From Candidatus Hydrogenedentota bacterium (GTDB taxonomy: Bacteria > Hydrogenedentota > Hydrogenedentia > Hydrogenedentales > SLHB01), in contig DUZM01000076.1 of assembly GCA_013349485.1 (NCBI GenBank), forward strand, positions 1 through 12,479: DNA of 12,479 nucleotides, written 5' to 3'. A model generated the notes under the pieces. It worked only from the letters and a program-made list of their open reading frames with translations, did not search any database and had not been told where the DNA came from. Shown here piece after piece: positions 1 to 8,000 of the stretch; the stretch's first letter is position 1, and every line of letters starts with the position of its first letter. The translations under genes and the position numbers were made by a program.

Positions 1-1
1 T

Positions 2-148
2 GAGAAGCTTCGGCTCGAGCGACGGTTGGCGATACTGCTTCTATTGGCTTGGCTGGCGCTGGCGGCCGTGGCCCGCGTCGTGGGGTTCGCCGTGATTTCG
101 AGGGACGCCGAGCCGTTTCCTGCCGCGCGCGTGGAGGTGGCCGAGTGA
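2..148 (+). CDS. 3' end of a membrane-anchored protein of unknown function (partial)
   Basis: The window opens inside a reading frame that ends with TGA at 146-148 and gives 48 residues. The visible part has a basic stretch (EKLRLERR), a strongly hydrophobic helix (AILLLLAWLALAAVARVVG) and a short polar tail ending VEVAE. This is the look of a single membrane segment near the C-terminus of a larger protein. The frame is supported because the next gene begins at a GTG overlapping this stop codon (GTGA, 145-148), the spacing of translationally coupled genes, with a GGAGGT Shine-Dalgarno at 133-138 lying inside this gene. I cannot assign a function. The polytopic membrane protein that follows suggests a shared envelope role, but that is inference. 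Confidence 0.55.
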   Translation, partial: EKLRLERRLAILLLLAWLALAAVARVVGFAVISRDAEPFPAARVEVAE

Positions 149-2034
149 ATTGGCGGCGTTCGGTTCCGGGCGACGCCGAGTTCCTGCTAGTCGCGTTGGC
201 CGCCCTTTGGCCCTGGGAAGCCTATGGATTCTTGTTGTTTATTCCGGGACTGCACGTCACGCTCATCGGGTTCGCGGCGTTTGGAGTCATCGCACTGTGG
301 GCCTACGCGCTGGTCGCACGCTGGCGGCTGCAGCTCCCGTTCGAACTTGCGTGGCCAACCCTGGCATTGCTCGCCTTAATCTGGGCGGCCGCGGCACTGG
401 GTAAGCTGCACTCCCCGTTCCTTGCCACAGGGTGCGTGTTGCTGTTCGTGGCGGCGGCGCGGTTCGGCCGTGCCGAGGGTCTCGTCGAGCGGGCGTTGTG
501 GACCTCCTGCCTCTCGGGGGGCGCCGTGGCGGGCGCGACACTCTGGGCCTTGATCTCGGGTATGTTGCCCGTGGCGCCATGGGTGCGCCTCGGCGTGCCC
601 GGTGTGGATGCGCGAGAACTTGCCGGCTCCGGGCTCGGATTTGTCCTGTGCCTTGCCATGGCTATCCACTTTGCCTTCTCGGGGGTAGCGTCTCGCACCA
701 AGCGCGTCGCGGCCGCCATAAGCGGCGCACTGATCCTGGCGGCCTTAGTGGGCGTTGTCGCGAACGGACTGGGGCGGTCGTTCGGTTACATTCCGCCGCG
801 CTATTTCTCCCTGGACGGTCTGTCGTTGGCGACCCTGCTGTCCGCCTTATGGATCTTCGCCCGGGTGGCCGCGAAAGCGGAGGTCCAGCGGCGAGAGTCG
901 CCGCGTCCCATCTATGTACTGTTTCTGGCCATGGCCGGCCTCGCCGCTTTCGGTCTTGCCTGGCTGCCGGCGGCGCCCCGGTTGTCTCACGGTCTTCTTA
1001 TGGGACTCGTCTGCGCGGGCGTCGTCCCGGGGAAACGCCGTGCAGCGGAGGTTTCCCGACGACCCGGCGCCGAGATCGCGGCCGTTGGCCTCGTTGCCGG
1101 ACTGTCAATCCTTAACCTGGCGCACGTCTTTCCCGCCAATGAACGCCATCCATGGAACTACGAGAGCGCGGCGCGCCGCGACTTTCCCGCGGCGAGGTAT
1201 CGCGCGCTCGAACAGCGCATGGACGTGTTCGAGCGTCGTTGGCCGAACGAAACCCGCACTCATTATTGGCGCGCCAAGGCGGCCCTCGCGCGCGGCCTCC
1301 CCCATCGGGCCGCCCGAGAGTTCGCCCGGGCGCTTCGCAGTGGCGACGACAACAGGACGCTCTTCCCGAGCCCGAGCGACCCCGAGACAAACGATTTCGT
1401 GACCCGGCTTCGAGACTGTTGCTCAGCCGCCCCCGAACCGAAGCGGCTGTTTGCCTTCGAGCGCGCGCTGGTCGCGCGCGGCAACACGGACAGCGCGTTA
1501 GCCGTCCTCGAACACCAAACGACGGCAGATGCCGCCTCCTCGCGCACCAGGTTTGATGCAACACCGTTGGCCGACGCGGCCGCATTTCTGTTGGGCGACA
1601 TGGCCCTCTCAGAAAGGCTCGCAGCATGGCCCGCACCCAAGGTGCTGGCCCTGCTCGAGAACTGGGGCGCAACTGTGACGCCGGCGCCGCAATCGTTTCC
1701 CGCCGAGGCCGCGCCGTTCGTGGTAGTCGCGCAACTGTTACCGGACCAGGTCGAATTGTTTGCGGGCGCGGCCAACGGTTCTCGATCCACACAAACGTGG
1801 GAACGGCCCGAGCGCGACTACGGCGCCACGGCATGGAACGGCGGCGGCTGGACGCTGGCGCCCGCCGAGTACGGCGAGACCCCGCGCATCGAACTCCGTA
1901 TTGCCGCCGACACCGACGGCCGGTGCGTCGCCGAGCTCCGGATTGCGCCCGACGGCGCCCTCGATTTCAGGCGGGTGGCGACGCCGATCGGCCCCACGCC
2001 CGACACGCCCGCAATACTCGTGCTCCTTCCGTGA
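145..2034 (+). CDS. Polytopic membrane protein with soluble TPR-like C-terminal half (possibly O-antigen ligase-like)
   Basis: The gene encodes 629 residues. I place the start at GTG 145, not at an ATG further upstream: 145 is preceded by GGAGGT (133-138) at good spacing, overlaps the previous stop codon, and the residues before it are basic and low-complexity. Roughly 10 to 11 hydrophobic helices lie between residues 12 and 329 (for example 12-34, 38-58, 70-86, 160-180, 188-208, 255-275, 309-329). The region from about 330 onward is soluble. It holds helical pairs resembling tetratricopeptide repeats (about 372-399, WRAKAALARGLPHRAAREFA, and 436-457), then a beta-rich tail with WERP and RIELRIAA segments. 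A multi-helix membrane domain followed by TPR-like helices is an architecture seen in Wzy/WaaL O-antigen ligase-like proteins, but I see no diagnostic ligase motif, so this is only a suggestion. A gene of unknown function in the envelope is the safe call. Confidence 0.75.
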   Translation: MNWRRSVPGDAEFLLVALAALWPWEAYGFLLFIPGLHVTLIGFAAFGVIALWAYALVARWRLQLPFELAWPTLALLALIWAAAALGKLHSPFLATGCVLLFVAAARFGRAEGLVERALWTSCLSGGAVAGATLWALISGMLPVAPWVRLGVPGVDARELAGSGLGFVLCLAMAIHFAFSGVASRTKRVAAAISGALILAALVGVVANGLGRSFGYIPPRYFSLDGLSLATLLSALWIFARVAAKAEVQRRESPRPIYVLFLAMAGLAAFGLAWLPAAPRLSHGLLMGLVCAGVVPGKRRAAEVSRRPGAEIAAVGLVAGLSILNLAHVFPANERHPWNYESAARRDFPAARYRALEQRMDVFERRWPNETRTHYWRAKAALARGLPHRAAREFARALRSGDDNRTLFPSPSDPETNDFVTRLRDCCSAAPEPKRLFAFERALVARGNTDSALAVLEHQTTADAASSRTRFDATPLADAAAFLLGDMALSERLAAWPAPKVLALLENWGATVTPAPQSFPAEAAPFVVVAQLLPDQVELFAGAANGSRSTQTWERPERDYGATAWNGGGWTLAPAEYGETPRIELRIAADTDGRCVAELRIAPDGALDFRRVATPIGPTPDTPAILVLLP

Positions 2035-2051
2035 AATGCCTAATCCGTGGC

Positions 2052-2080
2052 TTGAAACGCGCCGAGGATTCCGGTATCGT
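2052..2080 (+). promoter_or_regulatory. Possible sigma70-type promoter for carA
   Basis: TTGAAA at 2052-2057 (5 of 6 to TTGACA) is followed after exactly 17 bases by TATCGT at 2075-2080 (4 of 6 to TATAAT). Transcription would begin near 2087 and leave a leader of about 24 bases before the carA start. The match of the -10 is modest and the region is short, so co-transcription from the upstream gene remains an alternative. I see no attenuator or pyrimidine-responsive structure in the leader. Confidence 0.3.
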
Positions 2081-2110
2081 CTGGCCGAATTGGACGGGGG
2101 CCTAGCATCA

Positions 2111-3205
2111 ATGCAAAAGGCGATACTTGCGCTCGAGGAGGGATCGGTATTCGAAGGCCGCGCCGTGGGGGCCCGCGGCGAGGCCACGGGGGAACTGGTT
2201 TTCAACACCAGCATGACCGGTTACCAGGAAATCCTCACGGACCCCTCCTACGCCGGCCAAATCGTGACGATGACGTACCCGCTTATTGGCAACTACGGCG
2301 TGAACGACGAGGACGTCGAGTCGCGGCGACCCTTTGTTGAAGGGTTTGTCATGCGGGAATGTTGCTTCGAACCCAGCAATTACCGTTGTACAAAGTCCCT
2401 GACCGAATACCTGATCGCGCATAATATCGTGGCTATCGATGGGGTCGACACGCGCACCGTCACGCTCCTCATTCGCACGAAAGGCGCCATGAAAGCCGTC
2501 ATCAGCACCGTCGACTTCGATCATGAAAGCCTCGTCCAGAAAGCCGTCGCCTCGCCGGACATGGCGGGCAGCGATTACGTAAAGCACGTCGCGGTCGATC
2601 GGCCCTATGAATGGAATCCCTCGACCGGAGGCCGTTCCCGCGTCGTGGCCATGGATTATGGCATCAAGTACAACATCTTGCGCCTGTTGGCGGAAAAGGG
2701 CTGCCGCGTCGTCGTGATGCCGGCCACGGCATCGGCCGACGACGTTCTCGACCAGGATCCCGACGGGGTGTTCCTCTCGAACGGCCCGGGCGATCCCGCA
2801 GCGTTGCCCTACGTGTACCCGACGATTCAAGCACTGATCGGCAAACGGCCGATTTTCGGCATTTGCCTCGGGCACCAGGTGTTGGCCCACGCCCTCGGCG
2901 GCAATACATACAAGCTCAAGTTCGGCCACCGCGGCGGCAACCAGCCCGTGCTCAACAAGACCACGGGACGCGTCGAGATCACCGCCCAGAACCACGGGTT
3001 TGCCGTTGACCCCGAATCCCTCGATACCGGTGCCGTACACGTCACGCACGTAAACCTTAACGACAATTCCGTCGAGGGACTCGAACACGCGGAACTCCCC
3101 GTTTTCAGCGTCCAGTATCACCCCGAGGCCTCGCCCGGACCCCACGACAGCCGCTACAATTTCGACCATTTCATCGAGAACATGGAACGATGCAAAGCAA
3201 AATGA
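2111..3205 (+). CDS. carA: Carbamoyl-phosphate synthase small subunit (glutamine amidotransferase)
   Basis: The product, 364 residues, hydrolyses glutamine to supply ammonia to the CarB synthetase subunit, making carbamoyl phosphate for arginine and pyrimidine synthesis in the cytoplasm. The N-terminal domain opens MQKAILALEEGSVFEG and carries FNTSMTGYQEILTDPSY (about 31-47), typical of CarA. The class I glutamine amidotransferase domain starts near residue 177 (VVAMDYGIKYNI). It contains SNGPGDP (223-229), the nucleophile elbow GICLGHQ with Cys252, and the His337/Glu339 pair in YHPEASPGPHD, so the triad is intact. Length matches the family. The start at 2111 gives the standard N-terminus; an in-frame ATG at 2036 would add 25 atypical residues. 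Only a G-run at 2096-2100 serves as Shine-Dalgarno. The partner carB is not in the window; the stop overlaps the next gene by 4 bases. Confidence 0.97.
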   Translation: MQKAILALEEGSVFEGRAVGARGEATGELVFNTSMTGYQEILTDPSYAGQIVTMTYPLIGNYGVNDEDVESRRPFVEGFVMRECCFEPSNYRCTKSLTEYLIAHNIVAIDGVDTRTVTLLIRTKGAMKAVISTVDFDHESLVQKAVASPDMAGSDYVKHVAVDRPYEWNPSTGGRSRVVAMDYGIKYNILRLLAEKGCRVVVMPATASADDVLDQDPDGVFLSNGPGDPAALPYVYPTIQALIGKRPIFGICLGHQVLAHALGGNTYKLKFGHRGGNQPVLNKTTGRVEITAQNHGFAVDPESLDTGAVHVTHVNLNDNSVEGLEHAELPVFSVQYHPEASPGPHDSRYNFDHFIENMERCKAK

Positions 3206-4188
3206 GTGTGCCTGAGTTCATCCGCGGCAATATCGCCCCGGTATTCACCGCGTTCAAGGAGAATGGCGCGCTGGATGATGACGGGCAGCGTAACCTTCTT
3301 GATTTTCTACTCGACACCGGCCATATCTCGGCCCATTTTGTCCGTTCCGGGCTCGGACAGATGTACACGTTCTCATATGAGGACGTGCAGCAGATCGCGC
3401 AAACGGCGTGCCGACACATGGCCGGCAAAGCGCCGGTACTGATGGGGTGCAGCGGCGTCTGGGATCGCAACCGGGATTCGGGCAAACGGCCCGACCCTCG
3501 AACGTATCTCGAGCAAGGTATCGAACTGAGCAAGTTTGCCGAGGACATGGGCGCCTCGGGCGTCGTGCACACGATTCCAGAAGCGATCCTGCCCACCGAA
3601 GGGCAGACGGTCGAAGCCGTTTTTGTGCGCTACTTTGAGTCCGTTTGCGCCGCCGTGTCCATTCCCGTTTTGATATATCAACCGCCCGGGACGGATCCGG
3701 CGTACAAGGTGACGCCGCGCTTGCTGGCGCGATTGGCCGACATGCCCGGCCTCGCCGCGATCAAGGTGTCCAACGGCGACGCCTACTACCTCTTCCGCCT
3801 CATAAGGGCGACACGAGAAAAGGACTTCGCCTTTATTGTAGGGGTGGAGACCGCGTACTACGCGGCGCTCTATGCGGGTTGCCGGGCCGTTATCGGTCAA
3901 GGCGCGGCAATCAATCCTCAGGTGATGACCGCCGTGCAGGAACGATTTGAGAAGGGCGACCGTGAGGGCGCCTTGGCCGCACAGGACTCCGTGAATCTGC
4001 TCGTCGAGCAATGCTCAAGTCCGGCCGCGTTTCTCAAGCGGTACGCCACGGAGAAGGGCCACCCGGTAGGGTCGTATGCCCGAAAGATGACGGATAACCC
4101 CTATATCGCAAATCCGGATCCTATAACGGACGACGCATACATCACGTTTAAGCGCATCCTCGAGATCGAACTCGCCAAGTACGCCTGA
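3202..4188 (+). CDS. DapA/NanA-superfamily (class I aldolase/lyase) protein, substrate unknown
   Basis: A 328-residue TIM-barrel protein of the dihydrodipicolinate synthase/N-acetylneuraminate lyase family. These enzymes form a Schiff base between a lysine and a 2-keto acid. The expected lysine is Lys188 in AAIKVSNGD, and the supporting tyrosine is Tyr159 in LIYQPPG. The barrel opens with GNIAPVFTAF and ends with a helical C-terminal region, at a length slightly above the usual 290-300. The GTTGE motif that binds the keto-acid carboxylate is here SGLGQ (49-53), and MGCSGVW replaces the usual G.G.N/T segment, so lysine biosynthesis is unlikely to be the role. A sugar-acid or hydroxyproline/glucarate-type lyase or dehydratase is more likely, but I cannot name the substrate. 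I prefer ATG 3202, which overlaps the carA stop as ATGA; ATG 3190 in the same frame would add four residues. Probably co-transcribed with carA. Confidence 0.85.
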   Translation: MSVPEFIRGNIAPVFTAFKENGALDDDGQRNLLDFLLDTGHISAHFVRSGLGQMYTFSYEDVQQIAQTACRHMAGKAPVLMGCSGVWDRNRDSGKRPDPRTYLEQGIELSKFAEDMGASGVVHTIPEAILPTEGQTVEAVFVRYFESVCAAVSIPVLIYQPPGTDPAYKVTPRLLARLADMPGLAAIKVSNGDAYYLFRLIRATREKDFAFIVGVETAYYAALYAGCRAVIGQGAAINPQVMTAVQERFEKGDREGALAAQDSVNLLVEQCSSPAAFLKRYATEKGHPVGSYARKMTDNPYIANPDPITDDAYITFKRILEIELAKYA

Positions 4189-4210
4189 ATGCGCATGGCC
4201 CGCGCAGGCG
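4182..4210. terminator. Possible hairpin between convergent genes
   Basis: An outer stem CGCCT (4182-4186)/AGGCG (4206-4210) encloses an inner stem GCGC (4191-4194)/GCGC (4202-4205) with a 7-base loop and a 4-base bulge on one side. It covers the stop codon of the lyase gene and lies just beyond the end of the converging secreted-protein gene, so it could stop transcription from both sides. There is no U-tract on either side, which makes it a weak intrinsic terminator at best. Confidence 0.3.
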
Positions 4211-4236
4211 CTTGACAATTCCCACGCTGCGACGCG

Positions 4237-4866
4237 TTACTCGACCGTGACGCCGATACGGATCGCCAACGGCTCGATCGTGCCGTCGTCCTTCTCGACA
4301 GCAACCGGATCGGCCATGGCATCGAACGCCGTGATGGTCAGCGCCGTGTCACCGGGCCGCAGGTTCACGGGAACCGTCATGGTGCAAGACCACGTTCCGT
4401 CGCCCGGCGCCGTGTCCCCGTGGCTCCCGTTGTCATAGAGATCAATGGCTTCCTCACCAAGGGACAGGACGACGGTATCCACCACGTCGTCCGGATCCGT
4501 CACGTTTACGGTTACAAGGGCCTCCGCGCCTCGTTTCAGCGCGTCGGGAACAAGCACCGGATTCGCAAGCCCGAGCGTCGGCTCAGGCTCGGGCATCGGC
4601 GCTTCGGGTTCCGGTGCGGGCGCTTCGACTTCCTCCGGAGGCGCCGTGACGACGCTATGCATTTCGAGCCGAATAGGTCCCGGTTCTTCCTCGATGGCCG
4701 CCGGGCCGCCAACGCCCAGATTTCTCAGATACTGCAGAATGGGCATGATTTCGTCAATCGTGCCGGATATGTTTACCGTCACGGTTACGTCGGCAGCGGA
4801 CGATCCAGCACTTAGCACCGCGATTGCACCCAGCATTAAGACCGAACTGATTGCTCTCGTCTTCAT
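4237..4866 (-). CDS. Secreted protein with Pro/Glu-rich linker and Ig-like domain, function unknown
   Basis: The product has 209 residues. The start at 4866 is set by an excellent Shine-Dalgarno, AAGGAG, six bases upstream (4873-4878). An upstream in-frame ATG would add 21 residues before the signal peptide and is rejected. Residues 1-25 form a Sec signal peptide (MKTRAISSVLMLGAIAVLSA, then an SSA-A cleavage site). Residues 26-50 are a short beta strand plus helix (TVTVNISGTIDEIMPILQYL). A linker at about 75-98 alternates Pro, Glu and Ala. Residues 100-209 look like an Ig-like/calcium-loop beta domain, with DPDDVVDTVVLSL and the turn DNGSHGDTAPGDG (145-157), a pattern found in 'choice-of-anchor'-type extracellular modules. 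No sorting signal, lipobox or C-terminal membrane helix is visible, so it is probably periplasmic or released. I do not recognise the family. It stands in its own transcription unit, convergent with the lyase gene. Confidence 0.8.
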   Translation of the reverse strand: MKTRAISSVLMLGAIAVLSAGSSAADVTVTVNISGTIDEIMPILQYLRNLGVGGPAAIEEEPGPIRLEMHSVVTAPPEEVEAPAPEPEAPMPEPEPTLGLANPVLVPDALKRGAEALVTVNVTDPDDVVDTVVLSLGEEAIDLYDNGSHGDTAPGDGTWSCTMTVPVNLRPGDTALTITAFDAMADPVAVEKDDGTIEPLAIRIGVTVE

Positions 4867-4959
4867 TCGGATCTCCTTTCTTCTCATGGCACGCCCTTCC
4901 ACGAACCCGATGGCCTGAGACACAATCATGTGTTGCGCAGGAACTTGCCATCGGCCGTC

Positions 4960-4988
4960 ATTATGGACTAATCGCGTGGGTTTCGCAA
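4960..4988 (-). promoter_or_regulatory. Sigma70-type promoter for the secreted-protein gene
   Basis: Reading leftward, TTGCGA (4988-4983; 4 of 6 to consensus) is followed after exactly 17 bases by CATAAT (4965-4960; 5 of 6). The start of transcription would be near 4953, leaving a leader of roughly 87 bases to the ATG at 4866. Within the leader lies a small dyad ACACA/TGTGT with a 4-base spacer (plus-strand 4921-4934), which might be an operator but is too short to claim. The position directly in front of a gene with a strong Shine-Dalgarno supports the call. Confidence 0.5.
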
Positions 4989-4992
4989 AGCC

Positions 4993-5004
4993 GCGGGCGC
5001 CCGC
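4993..5004. terminator. GC-only perfect palindrome after the mannosidase stop codon
   Basis: GCGGGCGCCCGC is a perfect 12-base palindrome ending four bases beyond the stop codon of the GH38 gene on the leftward strand. It could form part of a transcription-ending hairpin separating that gene from the promoter of the next one. It has no loop of its own and is followed only by a short TTT, so the function is uncertain; in GC-rich DNA such palindromes also arise by chance. Confidence 0.25.
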
Positions 5005-5007
5005 CGT

Positions 5008-8000
5008 CTAGCAGCGGTTCTGCTTTCGTCTGTGTCTTTTCTCGAGTTCGCGATGCCAAGCGGCAGCATGGCGTGGCGCATGGTCCGGCCGGTTGTCGCA
5101 TCGGGCCAAGCCTATTCGGCCGTTGCTCATGAGCTTGGCAACCGCCCAGTACGCGTCGCCGACAACGAACCCGCGATGGATCACCCTCGAGACCTTGTAT
5201 ATGAGGGTCGACGTCTCGCCGGGCACAACGGTGGCGCCGCGCGTGCGCGGTGAAATCGCTGCCAGGGCGTATTCGCCTACAAGTTCCTTCGGCCAGGTCT
5301 CCAGCGGGGTTACGATGGCCACCTCGGCATCGATCGGTTCCGTTGTCGGATTCGTGAGCGTGACGACGATCTTGTTGCCTTGGTGCTCCGCCCTCATATC
5401 AAGTTCAAAACCCCGGCCGATCTCGAGGACATCCTGAAAAACCTGCCCGTCGAACGCGTGTCGAAGCCGAACCTGGCCCGACGCAGTCGCGCTGGGACGG
5501 GTTACGCGCACCGCCGTAATGTGGTGGCCGAGCGGTTGGAGAGCAAACGCGACCATCGACGGCCGGGCCGCCCAACCCGGCGGCACGAGGATCTCGGCCG
5601 AACCCGAGACCGCCGCGTCTGTATAGTCGTTGACCGCATTGACGTTGAGTCGGAGCGTGCGCCCCCCGTCATCCTCAAGCACCTCGCGGCCGATCGAACA
5701 CACCACAGGCGCGTATCCCATCGGCAGCGACTCCGCGTCGTGCTCCCAAGAACGGACCCAAACCGGCTGCACCGGCTCCGCGTCCGGTCCGAGACGCTTG
5801 CGTGCCGTTTTGACGGCCAGTTTGCGGGGCACAATCCCGAGGGTCTCAATCGAAAACGGCGGCACGTGAAGTGTTGCGGCGCCGTCGGCAACCGCGAGAT
5901 CCCGTTCCTTTTGCTCGAGCAGGTTGGCCGTCCACGCGGACACGATCCCCTTGCCGAATTTGATGCGCGCCTCCGTATCCGTGCCTTCGGAATCATACAG
6001 CCGCAGCATGATGCCTCTTGCCGGATCGTTTTCCCCAAGCTTCTCGAACGCCGCCTCGGGATTGCCGTACGGTTTCATGGCGGCAAGAATTACGTTTTTG
6101 GGCGTTACCTCGAGAAAACCCGACTCGGGAGGCAGCACGGGTTTGGCGATAGGCTTGGCGGCTTTGGCCAACAGCGGATGATTGAACTCGTAGGCGGCGT
6201 GGTGGGTATTGGCGTCGCGCCACGTACCTGCGTGCGGATAGAGCGCATACCGGAACACGTGGTTCTTCATCTCGGGTACTAGACAGCCTTCCGGAAACGT
6301 ATTCGTTTTGCCGTACCATTGGCACGTGTGCGCGAGCATCATGCAGATCACGCCGCCGTTTTCCACGCTGTTTGCATAAGTCCCCTCGTTCAGGATTGCG
6401 ACGCCGTAGTCATCCACGGCGCTGCGGCCGTCCGTGGCGTCGACGGCTTCGGGCAACCGGATAGTGGCCGTTTCGGGGAATTCGGCCAAGATCGTCGCCG
6501 CGGCATCGGCAAGCGCTTTGCTCGATTTCGCTTCGACGATCAGCACCGGCAGTGCCGTCCAGCCATTCTCCTTCAGGATTTCGTCTTTCACCAAGAGGCA
6601 CGCGAAACCATCTTTCTCAAGGCGGCGAACAAACGCTCGGCGCACCGCCGTGGGTTGGGCGTCGAGGAGTCCCCTCGAATACGTGTTCTTGCCTCGAGCG
6701 CCAATCGAGAATCGGAACCGCGTGTACAACCGATCATCGTCTCTGTGAGGCATGTAGCTTCCCCATCGGGGGCCGCCCGCGTCGAACCACGGCGTGCAAG
6801 TGACCCCCTTCCTAATGAGGATACGCTCAATCTGCTCGGCCACCTCGATGTCTTTTCTGCCCTTTGTGCTGATGAGGCCGACCATGCCGAGCGCATATTT
6901 GCTCCTGCCGACCGACACCGTTGCGCTGCATCCGTACTCCATCCATTTGTTGGCCGCGTAAACCGCGCAGTCGCTGAACATCACCATTTGATGGGTTCGG
7001 AAGTCCAGACACCCCTTGCTTTCATTGCGAACCACGGCACCAAACCGTTCGTCGTAAACGGGAACGGCGCCCCGAAGATTTGTCGGGAACGTTACGCAAG
7101 CAAGGTAGTTTGCGCGCCGCCAATCGGCAAGTATTGTGCGGAACTCGATGCGGCGCACGCCCTTGAAAAGGGTTATCTCCTGTATTACGCCGCAGATCTC
7201 GCCCATCCCGTATCGCGCGCGCAAGGTGGCGCTGACGGGCCCCCGTTCGCACTCGACCACCGCACGGAACTCGGACGAAAACAGCTTGAGCCCGGTCGTG
7301 TAGAACTCGTGTTGGCTCTCCATGCGGCCGGGGAGTTCCTCGAGAAACGCCAGTGCGTTGCCCGGATGACCCCCTGCGGTGTTCAGTACCTCACGGCGCG
7401 CCTGTTTGTCGTAGAGGCTGCTGAGCCCACCGCCGCGAGCAGGATCCACTTCAATGCGATAGAATTCGTTCTCGATTACGGAACCCGGGACTGGACTGCG
7501 TTCCGGCAAGGGCCGGACGGATTCGGCCAGTCCGTACGTTCGGTAGCCGAGCGACGGCACGTCCCTTGCCACAAAAACGACGTCCGCAGAACGAACCGCG
7601 CCCGTCCTGTCGCGATGAAGCGCTTCGACCTCGAACGGCACGCCTTTCCCCTCGTGGTCGCAAATGCCAAAGGGTTCGCTTCGGTTTACGTTCACGGTGG
7701 CCCGGACCACGTCCGTCCGTTTCCACGCGAGGGAATTGAACACGACGAACGCCGACGACGTTTTGCCGACGTCTACGGCCCGGGTCAGGTATTCGAGCGA
7801 CCGGCCGAGCGTCTCGTCGGCGAGTTCGAGGGCCTCGCGATACGCGTTCATCAGGTCGATGTACGAGACCTCGTTGTGCGTACCCGTGATCGAATCATGG
7901 TGTTGCCCGCACAAGATCTGCCGCCAGGCTTTGTCGAGGGCTTTTGACGGATACTTCGCGCCGAGCAGCGCGGCAATCGTGGCGAATTTCTCGGCCGCAA

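Noticed and set aside
2108..3169. 353-codon leftward ORF opposite carA
   Set aside because: Its residues mirror carA codons; carA has all catalytic residues, so this is a shadow frame.
3202..4188. Annotation as dapA (4-hydroxy-tetrahydrodipicolinate synthase)
   Set aside because: The GTTGE loop is replaced by SGLGQ and the context is not lysine biosynthesis, so only the superfamily is called.
6319..7947. 542-codon rightward ORF opposite the mannosidase gene
   Set aside because: It lies entirely antisense to a well-supported GH38 catalytic and C-terminal region, has the Arg/His/Ala-rich composition of a GC-rich shadow frame, and shows no domain pattern.
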